A stretch of DNA of 7,405 nucleotides from Chloroflexota bacterium (GTDB taxonomy: Bacteria; Chloroflexota; Limnocylindria; QHBO01). Numbering within the stretch: position 1 is the stretch's first letter; every line of letters begins with the position of its first letter. Where the stretch lies: NCBI GenBank assembly GCA_005882055.1, contig VBGQ01000021.1, positions 1 through 7,405 on the forward strand. Direction: 5' to 3'. A model generated the notes under the pieces. The model did no database searches, was not told where the DNA came from, and saw only the letters and a program-made list of their open reading frames with translations. The position numbers and the translations under genes were made by a program. Shown in pieces: positions 5,858-7,405 of the stretch.

Positions 5858-6618
5858 CAGCCGCGGATCCGATCCCAGTAGCGGTCGAGCAGCTGCTGGC
5901 TCACCTCGCGGCCGCCGTCGACGTTGCCTGAGCGGAAGACCGGTGGATCCACGCCGCGCTCGACCAGGAGGTCCGCCGCACCTATCACCAGCGTCTGCAT
6001 GATCGCGGCGCCGAGCACGCCGGAGAGCGGTCCAACCGGAACCCCGTTGGAAAGTTGGACGGCGCAGTCGCCGGTCGGCGCGCCGTTGTCGATAACGAGG
6101 TCGACAGCTTCGTGGAGGTGACGGCCGCTCGAGTGCCGGGATGGCTGACCGCTGGCATGCGCGATCGAGGTGATGGCGATGGTGCGCACCCCTCGCGCTC
6201 GAGCTGCGTCCGCGACGTCGATGGGCACCGCATTGCGACCCGACTGGCTGACGATGATGAGAACGTCCGGGGGCGCGAGCCTGCGGTGCTCCACGATCAG
6301 CTGCCCATAGCCCTCGAGGCGCTCCGTCAGCTCGGACTTGGTGACGTCGTGGTAGCCACTGACTGCGTCCTCGAGGATTGCATCGGTGGGTGCCAGGCCG
6401 CCGGCGCGAAAGAAGACCTCCTCGGCCAGGAGCCGGGAGTGGCCGGTCCCGAAGATGCGGATCAGCCCCCCGGCCTCGATCGCATCGGCCATCCATGCCG
6501 ATGCCGTCGCGAGGTTGGCCGCCTCCCGGGACTCGAGCTCCTGCACGCCGTTGCGGGCGGCGGCCAGGAAGGCGACCGCCGGCTGTGAAAGGGTGGCCCC
6601 GACATCGGTCGAGGTCAC
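5854..6618 (-). CDS. SIS-domain phosphosugar-binding protein (COG4821/UPF0309 type)
   Basis: This is a 254-aa protein. The GTG start at 6618 overlaps the EIIB stop as GTGA, with GAAGGA (6631-6636) 12 nt upstream. The first helix (about 13-50) is followed by IRIFGTGHSRLLAEEVFFRAGGL (53-75), the phosphate-binding turn of SIS domains. Then come DVLIIVSQSGRN (118-129), the second sugar-phosphate loop, and the C-terminal signature SGNVDGG (230-236) followed by LLDRYWDRI, typical of the UPF0309/COG4821 group. SIS domains bind phosphosugars; relatives include isomerases, the MurNAc-6-phosphate etherase MurQ and glucosamine-6-phosphate deaminase/isomerases. The exact reaction of this subgroup is not settled. 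Directly behind the PTS EIIA and EIIB genes, it probably acts on the sugar phosphate that they produce, as an isomerase, deaminase or lyase. It is predicted to be cytoplasmic. Confidence 0.92.
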   Translation of the reverse strand: MTSTDVGATLSQPAVAFLAAARNGVQELESREAANLATASAWMADAIEAGGLIRIFGTGHSRLLAEEVFFRAGGLAPTDAILEDAVSGYHDVTKSELTERLEGYGQLIVEHRRLAPPDVLIIVSQSGRNAVPIDVADAARARGVRTIAITSIAHASGQPSRHSSGRHLHEAVDLVIDNGAPTGDCAVQLSNGVPVGPLSGVLGAAIMQTLVIGAADLLVERGVDPPVFRSGNVDGGREVSQQLLDRYWDRIRGW

Positions 6619-7106
6619 AGCAGCTTGGCTTCCTTCAGGAGCTGCATGAAGTCGTTGCGGCGGTCGGTGGGCATCATTCGCGCGGTGAGCTCGACCCCCT
6701 CATCGTGGAGCTGCTTGAACGCCTGAACGTCCTTGTCGGTGACGAATACGGTGCGCGTCACGCGTTTGGAGCCGGCCGCGAACGCCATGTTGCCGACGTT
6801 CATGGTCTTGGTCTCGAGGCCGCCACGATGCAGGCGGAGCGCATCCCCCGGCTCTTTGACGAGCATGAAGATCCCCTCGTTGGCATGCGACGGGTCCTTC
6901 AGGTAGGCCAGCGCCTCGTCGACCGACAGGATCACCTCGTTGACCGACGGTGGCTTGACCGCGAGCAGCATCGTCTTCTGGAAGTCGTCGGCGGCGATCC
7001 CGTCGTTGGCGACCATGATCGTGTCCGCCCGCTCCGCCTGGAGCCAGGTCACCACCACCTGACCGTGGACGAGCCGGTTGTCGATGCGCACGTGCCTGAC
7101 GGTCAC
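6615..7106 (-). CDS. PTS mannose/fructose/sorbose-family EIIB component
   Basis: This is a 163-aa protein, the full length usual for this EIIB family. The GTG start at 7106 overlaps the EIIA stop as GTGA and has AGGAGGT (7112-7118) 5 nt upstream. The N-terminus VTVRHVRIDNRLVHGQVVVTW holds the family motif RIDxRLxHGQV, with H14 as the expected phosphorylated residue. Further hallmarks are DTIMVANDGIAADDFQKTMLLAVKPPSV (30-57) and the later NVGNMAF. EIIB takes phosphate from EIIA and passes it to the incoming sugar at the EIIC/EIID membrane complex. EIIA and EIIB are separate adjacent genes here rather than one fused polypeptide. EIIC and EIID are not in the window; they probably lie upstream, beyond the right edge. 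Mannose-family PTSs transport mannose, fructose, sorbose, GalNAc, galactosamine or glucosaminate among others, so the sugar is not fixed by EIIB alone. Confidence 0.95.
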   Translation of the reverse strand: MTVRHVRIDNRLVHGQVVVTWLQAERADTIMVANDGIAADDFQKTMLLAVKPPSVNEVILSVDEALAYLKDPSHANEGIFMLVKEPGDALRLHRGGLETKTMNVGNMAFAAGSKRVTRTVFVTDKDVQAFKQLHDEGVELTARMMPTDRRNDFMQLLKEAKLL

Positions 7107-7405
7107 CCAACACCTCCTGAAGACTTGGCCGCGGCCAGTGCCGAACGGATCACCTCTCCAACGTCGCGGATCGATTCACGTCCGGCGGTCACCGCTCCTT
7201 CCGCGAGCTCCCGGGCACTGACCCCTTCGCGGCCCAGCAGCACCTCGAGCAGCATGGGGAGGTTCATGCCCGCCACGATCTCGAGGTTGGGCCGATGGCG
7301 GAGGAGCGACGCGGCTGCGTTTGCTGGGGCGGCTCCGAACAGGTCGGCGAAGATGACTGCCTCTCCGTCCTCCTTGACGCTGAGCTTTTGAAGCGCCGTT
7401 TCGAG
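7103..7405 (-). CDS. PTS mannose-family EIIA component, N-terminus outside window
   Basis: The minus-strand frame enters at the right edge and gives the last 100 residues before a TGA at 7105-7103. IFADLFGAAPANAAASLLRHRP followed by LEIVAGMNLPMLLEVLL matches the FxDLxGGTPxN and GxNLPMLLE motifs of the mannose-type EIIA domain (PF03610). The first glycines of the usual GGTP are GAAP here. The phosphorylated N-terminal His lies beyond the window. The C-terminus (AAAKSSGGVG) ends with the protein rather than running on into a linker and EIIB domain. The last codons form the AGGAGGT ribosome-binding site of the EIIB gene, so the two are translationally coupled. EIIA takes phosphate from HPr in the cytoplasm. 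Confidence 0.92.
   Translation of the reverse strand, partial: LETALQKLSVKEDGEAVIFADLFGAAPANAAASLLRHRPNLEIVAGMNLPMLLEVLLGREGVSARELAEGAVTAGRESIRDVGEVIRSALAAAKSSGGVG
7112..7118 (-). promoter_or_regulatory. Shine-Dalgarno for the EIIB GTG start
   Basis: On the minus strand this reads AGGAGGT, 5 nt before the GTG at 7106 and inside the last codons of EIIA. It supports the GTG start and its overlap with the EIIA stop. Confidence 0.75.

Noticed and set aside
5858..6496. Upstream extension of the ceramidase-like frame
   Set aside because: It overlaps the well-supported SIS gene in another frame, has Arg/Gly-rich composition, and the GTG at 5857 gives a GTGA junction like its neighbours.
6378..7391. 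337-aa plus-strand frame opposite the EIIA, EIIB and SIS genes
   Set aside because: It is a mirror frame of clear PTS and SIS genes; low-complexity Arg/His-rich stretches, no recognisable domain.
1..7405. tRNA, rRNA, CRISPR array, insertion sequence or phage genes
   Set aside because: No cloverleaf, regularly spaced repeats, transposase, integrase or terminal inverted repeats were seen on reading either strand.

Overview
The window is strongly GC-rich, with a heavy G/C bias at third codon positions. It carries a dense bacterial gene set with many GTG starts and stop/start overlaps. Long open frames on the non-coding strand are abundant, as expected at this composition. The gene content (mannose-family PTS subunits, a HutC-type GntR regulator, a VioB-like ferritin-fold protein, a small Cys-rich protein) fits a high-GC lineage such as Actinomycetota or Chloroflexota. 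The sequence alone does not decide between them.

Layout. Positions 1-602 (minus) hold most of an isocitrate lyase/PEP mutase superfamily enzyme whose C-terminus lies off the left edge. A 107-bp intergenic region containing a perfect 12-bp palindrome separates it from a divergent plus-strand gene (710-2065) for a ferritin-like protein of the VioB/RebD-related family. A 60-aa Cys-containing, probably zinc-binding protein follows on the plus strand (2139-2321). It has its own candidate extended -10 promoter and inverted repeat. These plus-strand genes converge on a long minus-strand operon with only a 14-bp gap.

The operon fills 2336-7405 and is transcribed right to left: PTS EIIA (partial, 7103-7405), PTS EIIB (6615-7106), a COG4821/UPF0309 SIS-domain phosphosugar protein (5854-6618), a neutral-ceramidase-like hydrolase without a signal peptide (4439-5857), a Cof-type HAD phosphatase (3582-4442), a two-TM PH-like membrane protein (3094-3585) and a GntR/UTRA regulator (2336-3097). 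All six junctions are 4-base NTGA overlaps (GTGA or ATGA), so the seven genes look like one translationally coupled unit.

Reading of the operon (inference). A sugar is imported and phosphorylated by a mannose/fructose/sorbose/N-acetylgalactosamine-type PTS, whose EIIC and EIID would lie outside the window. The phosphosugar is handled by the SIS protein and possibly the HAD phosphatase. The GntR/UTRA protein senses a pathway metabolite and controls its own operon. The most interesting member is the ceramidase-fold amidohydrolase. It keeps the expected catalytic residues but appears cytoplasmic and sits where an amino-sugar pathway would need an N-deacylase. Its substrate, and the role of the PH-like membrane protein, are open questions.
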